A stretch of DNA of 64,000 nucleotides from assembly GCA_050789255.1 (NCBI GenBank), contig JBOZRQ010000016.1:1-64000 (forward strand), read 5' to 3'. The notes below the pieces were generated by a model. That model saw nothing but the letters and a program-made list of their open reading frames with translations. It did not search any database and was not told the origin of the DNA. Positions 7,416 through 15,585 of this stretch are shown one piece after another; the first letter of the stretch is position 1, and each line of letters begins with the position of its first letter. The translations under genes and the position numbers were made by a program. Source of the DNA: JBOZRQ01 sp050789255 (GTDB lineage Bacteria; Bacillota; Sulfobacillia; Symbiobacteriales; Symbiobacteriaceae).

Positions 7416-8687
7416 TTACTTCGCAGAAACGGGCGCCGAGACCTTGCCGAGGTCGAACTTGTCGTGCACCGCACGGACGGCCTCCACGGCCTGGCTGGCA
7501 CGCACCAGGCAGGAGATCTTGATCTCCGAGCCGGTGATCAGCTCGATGTTGACGCCCTTCTCAGCGAGGGCCTCGAACATGGTCGCAGCGACGCCGTAGT
7601 TGGAGGCGACGCCGGAGCCCACGATGGAGACCTTGGCCACATCGATGTCGTAGACCAGCTGGGTGCCGGTGAAGGTGGAGAGCACCTCCTGGCAGACCTC
7701 CAGGGCCAGATCCAGGTCATCGCGGGTGCAGGTGAAGGAGATATCGGCCGAGGGGGCGCCACCGCCGCCGGCCCCGGCGCTCTGGACGATCATGTCGACG
7801 TTGACCCGGGCCTTGCCCAGGGCGCTGAAGACCCGCGCGGCCACGCCGGGGCGGTCGGGCAGGTTCAGAATGGTAATGCGGGCGACCTTGGAGTCAACTG
7901 CCACACCGGAAACCACGCGATTGTTATTGGAGGACAACGCCGCCACCACCTTCGTGCCTTTCTCCACGCCGCCATCCTGGGGCAGCGGGGCCAGGGAGCT
8001 GAGGACCTCGAACTCAACGCCGAACTGCTTGGCAAACTCGACGCTGCGGAGCTGCATCACCTGGGCGCCGGCCGCAGCCAGCTCCAGGATCTCATCGTAG
8101 CTGATCTCGTCAAGCCGGCGGGCCGTGGGGACCAGCCGGGGATCGGAGGTGTAGACGCCGTCCACGTCGGTGAAGATCTGGCAGGCGTCGGCGCCCAGGT
8201 AGGCGGCCAGGGCGATGGCGGAGGCGTCGGAGCCGCCGCGGCCCAGCGTGGTGATATCCCCCCGCTGGTCAAGCCCCTGGAAGCCGGCCACGATGCAGAC
8301 CTTGCCCTCGGCCAGCTCCCGCTTGATGCGGGCCGTGTCGATGTTCTTGATCTTCGCAGCCCGGTGGTGGTCATCGGTCTCAAAGCCCGCCTGCGGACCG
8401 GTCAGGGAGATGGCCGGGCAGCCGATCTCCTGCAGGGCCATGGCGAGCAGGGCGATGGAGATCTGCTCGCCGGTGGAGAGGAGCACATCCATCTCGCGGG
8501 AGTTCGGGCTGCTGGTGATCTCTGCTGCTTTCTCCAGGAGGTCATCGGTCGTGTCGCCAGGGGCGCTGACAATCACGACGACATCGAACCCCTGCCTCCG
8601 CTTCCAAGCGATGCGCCTGGCGACCCGGCGGAACTTCTCGGCGTTTGCGACCGAGGAGCCGCCGTACTTCTGAACTACAATACCCAC
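7416..8687 (-). CDS. lysC: aspartate kinase (423 aa)
   Basis: Phosphorylates L-aspartate to 4-phospho-aspartate, first step to Lys, Thr and Met. Kinase-fold motifs: KYGGSS at 7-12, STGEQ at 71-75, LGRGGSD at 148-154, TDVDGVYTSDPR near 177-188. Two C-terminal ACT domains (about 265-335 and 345-415, including SGVASNYGVAATMFEALAEK) bind feedback inhibitors. Length is typical of monofunctional bacterial LysC. Start is GTG at 8687 with AAGGAGG about 11 bases upstream. Last gene of a metX-hom-lysC run, 44 bases after hom, under the upstream SAM riboswitch. Class of feedback (Lys, Thr or both) cannot be read from sequence here. Confidence 0.95.
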   Translation of the reverse strand: MGIVVQKYGGSSVANAEKFRRVARRIAWKRRQGFDVVVIVSAPGDTTDDLLEKAAEITSSPNSREMDVLLSTGEQISIALLAMALQEIGCPAISLTGPQAGFETDDHHRAAKIKNIDTARIKRELAEGKVCIVAGFQGLDQRGDITTLGRGGSDASAIALAAYLGADACQIFTDVDGVYTSDPRLVPTARRLDEISYDEILELAAAGAQVMQLRSVEFAKQFGVEFEVLSSLAPLPQDGGVEKGTKVVAALSSNNNRVVSGVAVDSKVARITILNLPDRPGVAARVFSALGKARVNVDMIVQSAGAGGGGAPSADISFTCTRDDLDLALEVCQEVLSTFTGTQLVYDIDVAKVSIVGSGVASNYGVAATMFEALAEKGVNIELITGSEIKISCLVRASQAVEAVRAVHDKFDLGKVSAPVSAK

Positions 8688-8731
8688 CAGTAGCCAATCC
8701 TCCTTAGGTGAGAGGGCCGCAGTAGTTACTG

Positions 8732-10108
8732 CTACTCTAGAATTCGAATGATGTTGGTAATCGCCCGGACACCGGCGACCTCGTGGATCACCTCGCGCAT
8801 GGTGGCGAGGGCGCCCTCGGTCGTCAGGCCGGTCTCGACCGCCAGATCGGTGGAACCGTCCGGACGGGTGTACTCGCTGACGTACTCGATGGGGATGCCG
8901 AAGGTGGGCAGCAGGTGGACCAGGGCGTCGCGCGCCGCCGGCACCTCGGGGGTAAACGGGCTGGCGAGGAACCGGCCGGCCCCGACTGCCGCCATGGCGC
9001 CCGCCGGGATGGCGGCCGGCTGCTGCAGGCTGACCCGCAGGTAGTACCGGGAGAGCACCCGGACCTGCTCCTTGCGGCCCCAGTCATTGTAATAACGGAA
9101 CTCAGAGAAGGAGACGCCGCGGCGACGGTTCTTGGCCGCCTCGACGATGTCGCCGATCACCGCGCTGGCGGTGGGCATGCCACCAGCCCCACGGCCGTAG
9201 AACATGGTCTCGCCGACCTCTTCGCCATGCACATAGATGGCGTTGAACGCATCGTTGACGCTGGCGAGCGGGTGCGTCGCCGAGATGAAAGCCGGGTGGA
9301 CCCGGGCCTCGTACAGGTCGCCCTCCTGGGCGGCCATGGCGATCAGCTTTAGCGCCCAGCCACGCTGCTGGCCGTAGGCGATATCCTGCGGGGTAATGCG
9401 CCGGATGCCCTCGGCGTAGACGTCGCTGGTACTGACACGGCTGTGGAAAGCGATGGTGGCCAGGATCGCCAGTTTGCGAGCGGCGTCATGCCCGTCCACA
9501 TCGGCGGTGGGGTCAGCCTCGGCATAACCGGCCAGCTGCGCCTCCGCCAGAGCGGTCTCGAAGGATTTGCCCTCGCGGGACATCTGGGTGAGGATGTAGT
9601 TGGTCGTGCCGTTCACGATGCCCATGATACGGCGGATGCGCCCGGCAGCAAGCGTCTCCTTGAGCGGTCGCAGAATCGGGATGCCCCCGCCGACCGAGCC
9701 CTCGAACAGGAGGTCCACGTCGCTGCTCTCCGCGGCCCGGAACAGGTCCGGCCCGTGGTCGGCGATCAGCTCCTTGTTGGCGGTGACCGCCGCCTTGCCG
9801 GCAGCAAGCGCCCCCAGCAGGACCGGCTTCAAATGGGCGCCGCCCACCACCTCGACCACAATGTCGATCTCGGGGTCCTGGAGGACTTCGTTCGGGTCGT
9901 TGGTCAGCATGCCCTCGGGCAGGGTGACCGGACGGGGCTTGGCCAGATCCCGCACGACGACCTTTTTCACCTGCAGGTCGACCTGGGTCTGGTGAAAGAG
10001 CTCCTCGCGGTTCTTCTGCAGAATCTGATAGACGGCGGTCCCCACGGTGCCAAAACCGATCAGGCCGATCTTCATGCTTCGTTTGTCGGCTTTCCCCGAG
10101 TCCTCCAC
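8732..10108 (-). CDS. hom: homoserine dehydrogenase (458 aa)
   Basis: Reduces aspartate semialdehyde to homoserine. Rossmann motif GFGTVG near residues 18-23, NGTTNYIL and GYAEADPTADVDGHDAARKL in the catalytic domain, and a C-terminal ACT domain (after about residue 370, ending GVRAITNIIRILE). GTG at 10108 is chosen because GGAGG lies ten bases upstream; ATG at 10075 (MKIGLIGFG) is the obvious shorter alternative and gives the usual N-terminus. Middle gene of metX-hom-lysC; 66 bases separate it from metX. Confidence 0.95.
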   Translation of the reverse strand: MEDSGKADKRSMKIGLIGFGTVGTAVYQILQKNREELFHQTQVDLQVKKVVVRDLAKPRPVTLPEGMLTNDPNEVLQDPEIDIVVEVVGGAHLKPVLLGALAAGKAAVTANKELIADHGPDLFRAAESSDVDLLFEGSVGGGIPILRPLKETLAAGRIRRIMGIVNGTTNYILTQMSREGKSFETALAEAQLAGYAEADPTADVDGHDAARKLAILATIAFHSRVSTSDVYAEGIRRITPQDIAYGQQRGWALKLIAMAAQEGDLYEARVHPAFISATHPLASVNDAFNAIYVHGEEVGETMFYGRGAGGMPTASAVIGDIVEAAKNRRRGVSFSEFRYYNDWGRKEQVRVLSRYYLRVSLQQPAAIPAGAMAAVGAGRFLASPFTPEVPAARDALVHLLPTFGIPIEYVSEYTRPDGSTDLAVETGLTTEGALATMREVIHEVAGVRAITNIIRILE

Positions 10109-10174
10109 GGGACCACCACCTCCATCAACGGCGCCATGAATACGCATGATTATACACCCACCCAAATGCATCGT

Positions 10175-11302
10175 CTATTGGATATTGGAGAGATCATTCA
10201 CAAACTGCCGAATCGGTTCGGCGATCATGTCGAAGTCGACCAAAAAGGCGTCATGGCCCCATTTGGAGTCCATTTCGATGTACTCGGCCCGACCGCCGGC
10301 GGCGTTTACGAGCGCCACCGTCTCTTTCTGCAGGTAGGGCAGAAAGAGCAGGTCGCTGCGGATGCCGATTGACAGCACCCGGGCCTTGATCCGTGCGTGG
10401 GCCTCCGCATAACTTGCATACCCCCGCCCCAGGTCCTGCAGGTCCATCGCCCGGGAGAGGTACAGATAGCTGTTGGCATCAAAGCGGCCCACCAGTTGCT
10501 CACCCTGATAGTGAAGGTACGACTCCACCTGATAGGCGATGCCCATCCCCGCCTCCAGATCCGAGGGGGAGCGCAGGTCGCGCCCGAACTGGGACCACAT
10601 CGACTCGTCAGACCGATAGGTGATCATGCCGAGCATACGGGCGGTGGCCAGGCCTCGGACCGGACCGGGCGTGCCGTAGTACTGGCCGCCCAGAAAGCCG
10701 GGATCGCCCAGGATCGCCTGGCGCTGCACCTCATTGAAAGCGATCCCCTGCGGATGGAAGCGCCCCGCCCCGCCGATGGGGATGATGCCCGCCATGCGGT
10801 CCGGAAAGGTGACCGCCCACTCCAGGGTCTGCATCCCGCCCAAAGAGCCGCCAATAACGGCTACCAGCCGGTCGATGCCGAGCCCGTCCAGAAGCCGGGC
10901 CTGGGCGCGCACCATATCCCGGGCGGTGATCACGGGAAAGTCCAGGCCGTACGGCTTGCCGGTATCCGGGTTGATGGACGACGGGCCGGTGCTGCCCTGG
11001 CAGCCCCCCAGCACGTTCGAGCAGATGACGAAGTAGCGGTCGGTATCCAGGGCCTTGCCGGACCCCACCGCCTGGTCCCACCAGCCGGGCTTGCGGTCGG
11101 CCGGATCGTAGCGGCCGGCCACGTGGCTGTCGCCGGTCAGCGCATGGCAGACCAGGATGGCGTTGGTACGCTCGGCATTGAGCGTACCGAATGTCTCATA
11201 GCAGAGCGTCACCTCCGGGAGGCTCCGCCCCACTTCGAGGTCCAGCGGCTGCTCCCGGGTGGCGACCAACATGTATTTACGCTCCGTCAAAACGGTCTGC
11301 AC
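10175..11302 (-). CDS. metX: homoserine O-acetyltransferase (MetX family, 375 aa)
   Basis: Alpha/beta-hydrolase-fold enzyme that acylates homoserine at the start of the methionine branch. Features: LVCHALTGDSHVAGRY near 50-64, GPSSINPDTGKPYG near 107-119, nucleophile motif GGSLGGMQ with Ser153, and a C-terminal GHDAFLVD containing the catalytic His. Whether the acyl donor is acetyl- or succinyl-CoA cannot be told from family alone. Start GTG at 11302 lies 9 bases after AGGGGG; the open frame extends into the leader terminator and cannot all be coding. First gene of metX-hom-lysC. Confidence 0.93.
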   Translation of the reverse strand: MQTVLTERKYMLVATREQPLDLEVGRSLPEVTLCYETFGTLNAERTNAILVCHALTGDSHVAGRYDPADRKPGWWDQAVGSGKALDTDRYFVICSNVLGGCQGSTGPSSINPDTGKPYGLDFPVITARDMVRAQARLLDGLGIDRLVAVIGGSLGGMQTLEWAVTFPDRMAGIIPIGGAGRFHPQGIAFNEVQRQAILGDPGFLGGQYYGTPGPVRGLATARMLGMITYRSDESMWSQFGRDLRSPSDLEAGMGIAYQVESYLHYQGEQLVGRFDANSYLYLSRAMDLQDLGRGYASYAEAHARIKARVLSIGIRSDLLFLPYLQKETVALVNAAGGRAEYIEMDSKWGHDAFLVDFDMIAEPIRQFVNDLSNIQ

Positions 11303-11333
11303 GAAGCAGTTCCCCCTCCGCATAAACGAATAA

Positions 11334-11358
11334 CCGCTCCCCACGATAAGGGGAGCGG
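11334..11358 (-). terminator. SAM-riboswitch expression-platform terminator
   Basis: CCGCTCCCC and GGGGAGCGG form a perfect 9-bp stem with a 7-base loop, followed on the minus strand by TTATTCGTTT. The segment GCTCCCCTTATC (11345-11356, minus strand) is complementary at 11 of 12 positions to GATAAGAGGAGC, the 3' strand of riboswitch helix P1 and its extension (11391-11402), giving a classic antiterminator. Confidence 0.85.
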
Positions 11359-11394
11359 TAGTTACGCGTATATAGAATTAACGCTATTTAGCTC

Positions 11395-11510
11395 CTCTTA
11401 TCTTCCAGCGCCACGTTAACGCCGGTGGAATTGGCACCTTCAGATGCGAATGAGCATCCTGGGTTGCCGAGGTTTCATAGGGCCATTCCCTCCGCCTCTC
11501 TGGATAAGAG
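11395..11510 (-). ncRNA. SAM-I (S-box) riboswitch
   Basis: On the minus strand the conserved S-box elements appear in order: P1 strand CTCTTATCCAGAGAGGCGGA, GGGAATGGCCCTATGAAACC, CGGCAACC, then AAGGTGCCAATTCC and closing GATAAGAG. P1 pairs CTCTTATC with GATAAGAG. It lies between a consensus promoter and the terminator before metX, so SAM should stop transcription of metX-hom-lysC. Confidence 0.96.
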
Positions 11511-11570
11511 CCCGTCCCGGCCTAGCGACCGAGCGGGTTCACATATGCAGTTGTAGGAAATTCGAGATGT

Positions 11571-11599
11571 ATCGTAGCACGGCAATGGGGCCGTGTCAA
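11571..11599 (-). promoter_or_regulatory. sigma-A promoter of metX operon
   Basis: On the minus strand TTGACA (11594-11599) and TACGAT (11571-11576) are separated by exactly 17 bases, about 60 bases upstream of the riboswitch. Confidence 0.8.
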
Positions 11600-11615
11600 C
11601 ATAATCAACCAGGAT

Positions 11616-11909
11616 TTAGCGTGAAGGGAAGAACGGTCGATTCCCAATCGATTTGATACCGGAGACCGCGGCCATCTCCTCCACCATGGCGAGCACCTCG
11701 TGCGCGTCCATCTCCCCCGAACCCCAGAGCGCCACGGCCCGGAGCACCAGGTCGGTCTCGCCGGCCTGAATCAGTTGGGCGAGAACTACAGGGAGTTCTT
11801 CCTTCGCCCTCTGCTTCTGCTGGTAGAGCTGCCCCAGCTTGGTCAGAATCGCTTCGGTCTTTGCCGCAGCGTCCTCCTGCCGGGAGTGGAATCGCACAAC
11901 GGTACCCAC
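11616..11909 (-). CDS. hypothetical helical protein (97 aa)
   Basis: A soluble, mostly helical protein, MGTVVRFHSRQEDAAAK at the start and KSIGNRPFFPSR at the end. The GTG at 11909 has AAGGAGG about 11 bases upstream. I do not recognise a family. It is transcribed leftward, followed about 20 bases later by the metX promoter region, with no visible relation to methionine genes. Confidence 0.6.
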   Translation of the reverse strand: MGTVVRFHSRQEDAAAKTEAILTKLGQLYQQKQRAKEELPVVLAQLIQAGETDLVLRAVALWGSGEMDAHEVLAMVEEMAAVSGIKSIGNRPFFPSR

Positions 11910-12023
11910 GAGAAACGCGCCTCCTTAAATCGGGGCCAGGTGGACCGGGGGACGTTGACCGTCCGGAACCGGGACGTTTCGTTGCCGGGAAATATTGTAA
12001 CACAGGACCCTGGCCGGTTCAAC

Positions 12024-12512
12024 CTACGGACGGATCCGGCCCATGAAGAGCGAGTCCACATACTGGCCATCTCGGAAGGTGTTCATGCGCTTGACACCCT
12101 CGGGGGCGAAGCCGAACTGCTTGTACAGGCGGATCGCCCGCTCGTTGTCGGTGTAAACCTCCAGCTCTACCCGCACCAGGTTGAGCCAGCGATCGGCGGC
12201 ATCGAGTGCGGCGGCCATCAGGGCCTTGCCGATGCCCTGGCCCTGGTACTGGTCGTGCACGAACATCCCGAGGTAGGCGACGTGCCGGGTGCGCGGCCGG
12301 CTGGAGCCATGGAGGCCGATCATGCCCACCACCTTGCCGTCCACTTCGGCCACCAAGGTGTAGCTAGTGTCCGGACTGTTTCCCTCCAGCCTCTTTCGCC
12401 AGGCCTCGGGGGTTTGAGCAGGCAGTTGCAGGGTTCCCCACACCACGGTGGGTTGCTGGGCGAGCTCCGCTATGTCTTTGGCGTCGTCGAGCCGTACGGC
12501 GCGGATGAGCAT
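12024..12512 (-). CDS. GNAT family N-acetyltransferase (162 aa)
   Basis: Contains the GNAT core: beta strand GKVVGMIGLHG, then YLGMFVHDQYQGQGIGKAL, where QGQGIGKA is the acetyl-CoA pyrophosphate loop (motif A), and the C-terminal VYTDNERAIRLYKQFGFAPE typical of RimI/PhnO-like members. Transfers an acetyl group from acetyl-CoA to an unknown amine. ATG at 12512 is chosen because GAGGGAG precedes it by about 8 bases; the frame extends 19 codons further. Confidence 0.85.
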   Translation of the reverse strand: MLIRAVRLDDAKDIAELAQQPTVVWGTLQLPAQTPEAWRKRLEGNSPDTSYTLVAEVDGKVVGMIGLHGSSRPRTRHVAYLGMFVHDQYQGQGIGKALMAAALDAADRWLNLVRVELEVYTDNERAIRLYKQFGFAPEGVKRMNTFRDGQYVDSLFMGRIRP

Positions 12513-12815
12513 CAGGTACACTCCCTCTGTTCCAATGATCCTGAGGGATTTGTCAGGCGCCGTCGCCACTCCTGCACTCCGATACTGGTATTAACGTCTG
12601 TGAACATATTTTAACGTGAAATCATGTGGCATCACATGGTCCGTTTGGTCAATTTCGGGATAGGGTACGCCTCAGGTGTGGGACCTAGACCAAAGAACCG
12701 CTCACTTACTAGTAGCATCCTTGTCAATATGCGCCAAGAAGGGCGTGGCCTTGCCGTGGTGGAACTACTCTCCCAAGACTTGTAGGACAATTCATCCAGT
12801 CCGGAGGGAATCAAC
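12513..12815. other. intergenic region
   Basis: No gene seen. The only structure is a perfect palindrome CATGTG-gcat-CACATG at about 12624-12639, which could be an operator for either divergent gene. Confidence 0.35.
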
Positions 12816-13184
12816 ATGACCTGGATCATCGCTTCCGGCATCTACAATCTCGGCTTCGGGCTCTTTCACCTGACGTTCTGGCGCCTGCTGAACTGGAAGG
12901 AACAACTGCCTCGCTTATCATCAACGAACCGGGCTGTCATGCAAGCACTGAACCTCTGTCTTACGTTCTTCTTGCTCCTTTCAGCATATACATACCTGAT
13001 ATACCCTGATGAGATTCGAGCTTCAGGCATCGGTAGAGTCGTTGCGGCGGCGATGCTCATATTCTGGATCTTTCGTGCAGTGCAGCAACTGGTGTTCTTC
13101 GACCTGAAGATGCGGGTGCACCGAATTCTCCTTGGTATCTTTGGCGTGGGCATTATACTACACGGTGCAGTCGCCATGATGTAG
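12816..13184 (+). CDS. four-helix membrane protein (122 aa)
   Basis: Four hydrophobic segments (about residues 5-22, 43-62, 72-90 and 101-120) with short loops, so an integral membrane protein with little outside the bilayer. ATG at 12816 follows GGAGGG by about 8 bases. I recognise no named family; small four-TM proteins of this kind are common and uncharacterised. It is upstream of, and co-directional with, a Rieske gene but 136 bases apart. Confidence 0.7.
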   Translation: MTWIIASGIYNLGFGLFHLTFWRLLNWKEQLPRLSSTNRAVMQALNLCLTFFLLLSAYTYLIYPDEIRASGIGRVVAAAMLIFWIFRAVQQLVFFDLKMRVHRILLGIFGVGIILHGAVAMM

Positions 13185-13320
13185 TGCGCTCGTCGTCACT
13201 AGTGTCCTCACGGTAGACTCGCTCGGTTCTCCGCCGATCGAAAACCGGACCTTTGCCCGATCCCCCTCACCAATTATGCGTTATATTCTGAAGTTAACAA
13301 ACGACGGAGAGGGATCGGCT

Positions 13321-13800
13321 ATGCAACAGGGAGCGACCCGGCGGGAGTTCCTCCGTTCTACGATGTACGCGACGGTTGGGTCATTCTTCGCCACGTCCAT
13401 GGCCGGGGCGGGGGCCATGGTTTGGCCGGTGAAGCTGAGTGGCTTTGGCGGCGTGGTCAGTGTGCCGCAGACGCTGCCCGAGATCAAGGTCGGCGATGTG
13501 ATCCCGGTGCGGGAGGGGAAGTTCTACCTCACCCGGACCGAGGAAGGCCTGATGGCCCTCTACTGGCGGTGCGTGCATCTCGGCTGCACCGTTCCGTTCA
13601 ACCGGGAGAAACGGCTCTTTATTTGCCCCTGCCACAGCTCGACCTACGAGCTGACCGGGCAGATCATCTCGGGGCCCGCGCCCCGCCCCCTCGACCAGAT
13701 GGAGATCAAGCTGGACGGGGACCGCATCCTTGTCGATACCGCGAAGATCCATCAGCGCACGGTGCACAAGCCCGAGCATGTCACCCGGATCGATGTGTAA
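13321..13800 (+). CDS. Rieske [2Fe-2S] protein with twin-arginine-type signal (159 aa)
   Basis: Residues 1-36 carry RREFLR followed by a hydrophobic stretch, a Tat-like signal/anchor. The cluster-binding boxes are CVHLGC (84-89) and CPCHSS (102-107): predicted ligands Cys84, His86, Cys102, His105, with Cys89-Cys104 as the disulfide of high-potential (bc-type) Rieske proteins. GPAPRPLDQ forms the usual proline loop. It would carry electrons on the outer face of the membrane, normally in a cytochrome bc or b6f complex, but no cytochrome b gene is adjacent. Start ATG 13321 follows GGAGAGGG; an upstream in-frame ATG at 13276 lacks one. Confidence 0.88.
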   Translation: MQQGATRREFLRSTMYATVGSFFATSMAGAGAMVWPVKLSGFGGVVSVPQTLPEIKVGDVIPVREGKFYLTRTEEGLMALYWRCVHLGCTVPFNREKRLFICPCHSSTYELTGQIISGPAPRPLDQMEIKLDGDRILVDTAKIHQRTVHKPEHVTRIDV

Positions 13801-13837
13801 ACCTGACGGTGGTGTCTCGCTGTGGCATGGTCCCAGG

Positions 13838-14012
13838 TCTCCGGAACTTTTGGGAATGCGGGCTCCGCTGAGAGGGGCCAAAATCTGTCCACTTGGCTCC
13901 GGACAGGCGGAAAACGGGCCTCAAACCCAACATTTTCATTGCCTCCGGAGCAATGTGGACAGCGTTTCCTGCGTTTGCGGTCACACCCCACCATTCAAAA
14001 AGTTCCGGAGCT
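13838..14012. repeat. 175-bp long imperfect palindrome
   Basis: The left arm starts CTCCGGAACTTTT (from about 13839) and the right arm ends AAAAAGTTCCGGAG (to about 14010). Inside, CTGTCCAC...GCTCCGG on the left is mirrored by CTCCGGAGCAAT...GTGGACAG on the right. The two arms of roughly 80 bases are therefore related inverted copies. No open frame of note lies inside. Confidence 0.6.
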
Positions 14013-14036
14013 TATCCACCCCTGTATAACCCCAAG

Positions 14037-14063
14037 GAGGCCGGCAGTAATCCCGCCGGCCTC
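14037..14063 (-). terminator. hairpin at end of DUF/secreted-protein gene
   Basis: GAGGCCGGC / GCCGGCCTC, 9-base loop, overlapping the stop region of the gene that ends at 14063. U tract is better on the plus strand (TATTTCG), so it may serve the region from the left. Confidence 0.5.
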
Positions 14064-15457
14064 TATTTCGTGCGCAGCCACTGGAACAAGACACCCGCCA
14101 ACACCAGTGCGGTCGCCGGGATCACAACCAGCCAGGTCCATGCGGGCCGGTCGATCGCAGGCCCCATCGCCGCTGACACCTGACCGATCGGAACAGGGGC
14201 TGGCGCAGCAGGTGCGGGCCGGACCCGATCCAGCGCAGATCTCAAGACGGCCGCCCGCAGCTCCTCTGCCAGACCGCCGGAGGGCAGCCGGGCAAAGGGC
14301 GCCTCGGCCCACTGGCGGGCTGCAGCCTCCGACTCAAACTGCGATGGCAACATCGGTTGGGTGGTTTCAGCCGCCCACCTCTGAAGCAGTCCGGCGTCAC
14401 CGGTCAATACCCCACGTTCTTCAAGATAGGCCCGCAGGGAGTCCAGACCCGTAAAGACCCAGCGTCCCTGCAACTGATCATCGTAAGTGAAGGTGGATCG
14501 CAAGAGCATCGCCAGCAGGCGTTCTCGCAACTCGCCATCCCTAGGGTTTGCCTGGAGCGCCTGGTGGAAGCGCTCGACCACCTTGGGCTGTAACTCCATG
14601 GCAACCTGGCCCGATAACCGGCCGCCTCGCACGGGCGCCCAGGTCTCGTCCCGCCCGGCGCCCCGGTAAAGCGCCATCATTAGTTCGGCCAGCCTGAGAA
14701 GTTCATTCCGCTCCAACGATGGCTTGGACAGGAGCAGGTTTACCTCCTCCGGCAAGTCCAGCCAGTAGGCGTTGGCCACCTGCAACTCCATATCAAAGTC
14801 TGGTTCCAGGTCTCGCCATTCCCAGCGAACTACGCCATCCTTTAGCGCCCAGCCGGCGGGCGCCGCCAGCACATCCTCCGCCCTGATGGGCCGGTCCATG
14901 GTCAAGACGGCCTCCGCCCTCCCAATCGTCCCCGCCCAGAAGGCACCCGTCTTGAGCACGTAGGCGAGGTAGATGGGGGCGTTCGCTCGCTTGCCCGCCA
15001 GGCTCAGGTGTGACCAGCGATACGTAACCTCCAGGTCAAGGGGCACATCCTTCTGGAAGTGCAGCTTCCACATCGCCCACGGCGCCGCTTTCCCCTCGAA
15101 TGTGACCTGCCTCTCCTCGTAGGGCAGCGCCGTTCCGTTCCTCATCACAGCAAACTCGTCGAGCCGACCCATGTTCATATCGATCTGCCGACCCGCCCAC
15201 AGGGGAAAACCCACCTCCAGCGTCTCGTCGGCGGTGGGCATGAAATGAAACTGGACCCGGACTGCGCCTGACAGGTCCCAGTAATCCCGGTGGCTGATGC
15301 TCAGTTCGATGCGCTCGCTCTCCAACCGGACCTTGGTGGTGGCCACAGGCTGAAGCCCCGGCCCCACGGCCAGCACGGGGGCGGCATCAGCGAGGGCCGC
15401 AGATGGGACCAACCACACCAGCAGTCCCAGCAGCCATGCGGCCATTCGAACCCGCAT
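14063..15457 (-). CDS. secreted/membrane-anchored protein of unknown function (464 aa)
   Basis: Signal peptide at residues 1-24 (hydrophobic core LLGLLVWLVPSAALADA) and a C-terminal membrane anchor at about 440-460 (WLVVIPATALVLAGVLF) followed by RTK. The outside part begins with a beta-rich domain (residues about 35-235, including VRVQFHFMPTADETLEVGFP) resembling DUF4424-type proteins, then an alpha-helical region. That resemblance is weak and I would not assign a function. Probably exposed on the outer face of the membrane. Start ATG 15457 has only a weak GGCGGTGA upstream. It follows spoIVA's opposite flank without operon partners. Confidence 0.7.
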   Translation of the reverse strand: MRVRMAAWLLGLLVWLVPSAALADAAPVLAVGPGLQPVATTKVRLESERIELSISHRDYWDLSGAVRVQFHFMPTADETLEVGFPLWAGRQIDMNMGRLDEFAVMRNGTALPYEERQVTFEGKAAPWAMWKLHFQKDVPLDLEVTYRWSHLSLAGKRANAPIYLAYVLKTGAFWAGTIGRAEAVLTMDRPIRAEDVLAAPAGWALKDGVVRWEWRDLEPDFDMELQVANAYWLDLPEEVNLLLSKPSLERNELLRLAELMMALYRGAGRDETWAPVRGGRLSGQVAMELQPKVVERFHQALQANPRDGELRERLLAMLLRSTFTYDDQLQGRWVFTGLDSLRAYLEERGVLTGDAGLLQRWAAETTQPMLPSQFESEAAARQWAEAPFARLPSGGLAEELRAAVLRSALDRVRPAPAAPAPVPIGQVSAAMGPAIDRPAWTWLVVIPATALVLAGVLFQWLRTK

Positions 15458-15550
15458 TGCGTGTCACCGCCCGTCGGAATAATCTATACGCCCCTGTATT
15501 CCGTGTGAATGCGCACCTTTCCTCTCCTGATTTCGTCCCTGACGCGCCAA

Positions 15551-15579
15551 CGAGGCCGGCGGAAGTCCCGCCGGCCTCG
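15551..15579 (-). terminator. terminator after spoIVA
   Basis: CGAGGCCGGCGG / CCGCCGGCCTCG form a 12-bp stem with a 5-base loop a few bases past the spoIVA stop. Downstream U tract is poor. Confidence 0.6.
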
Positions 15580-15585
15580 ACCATG

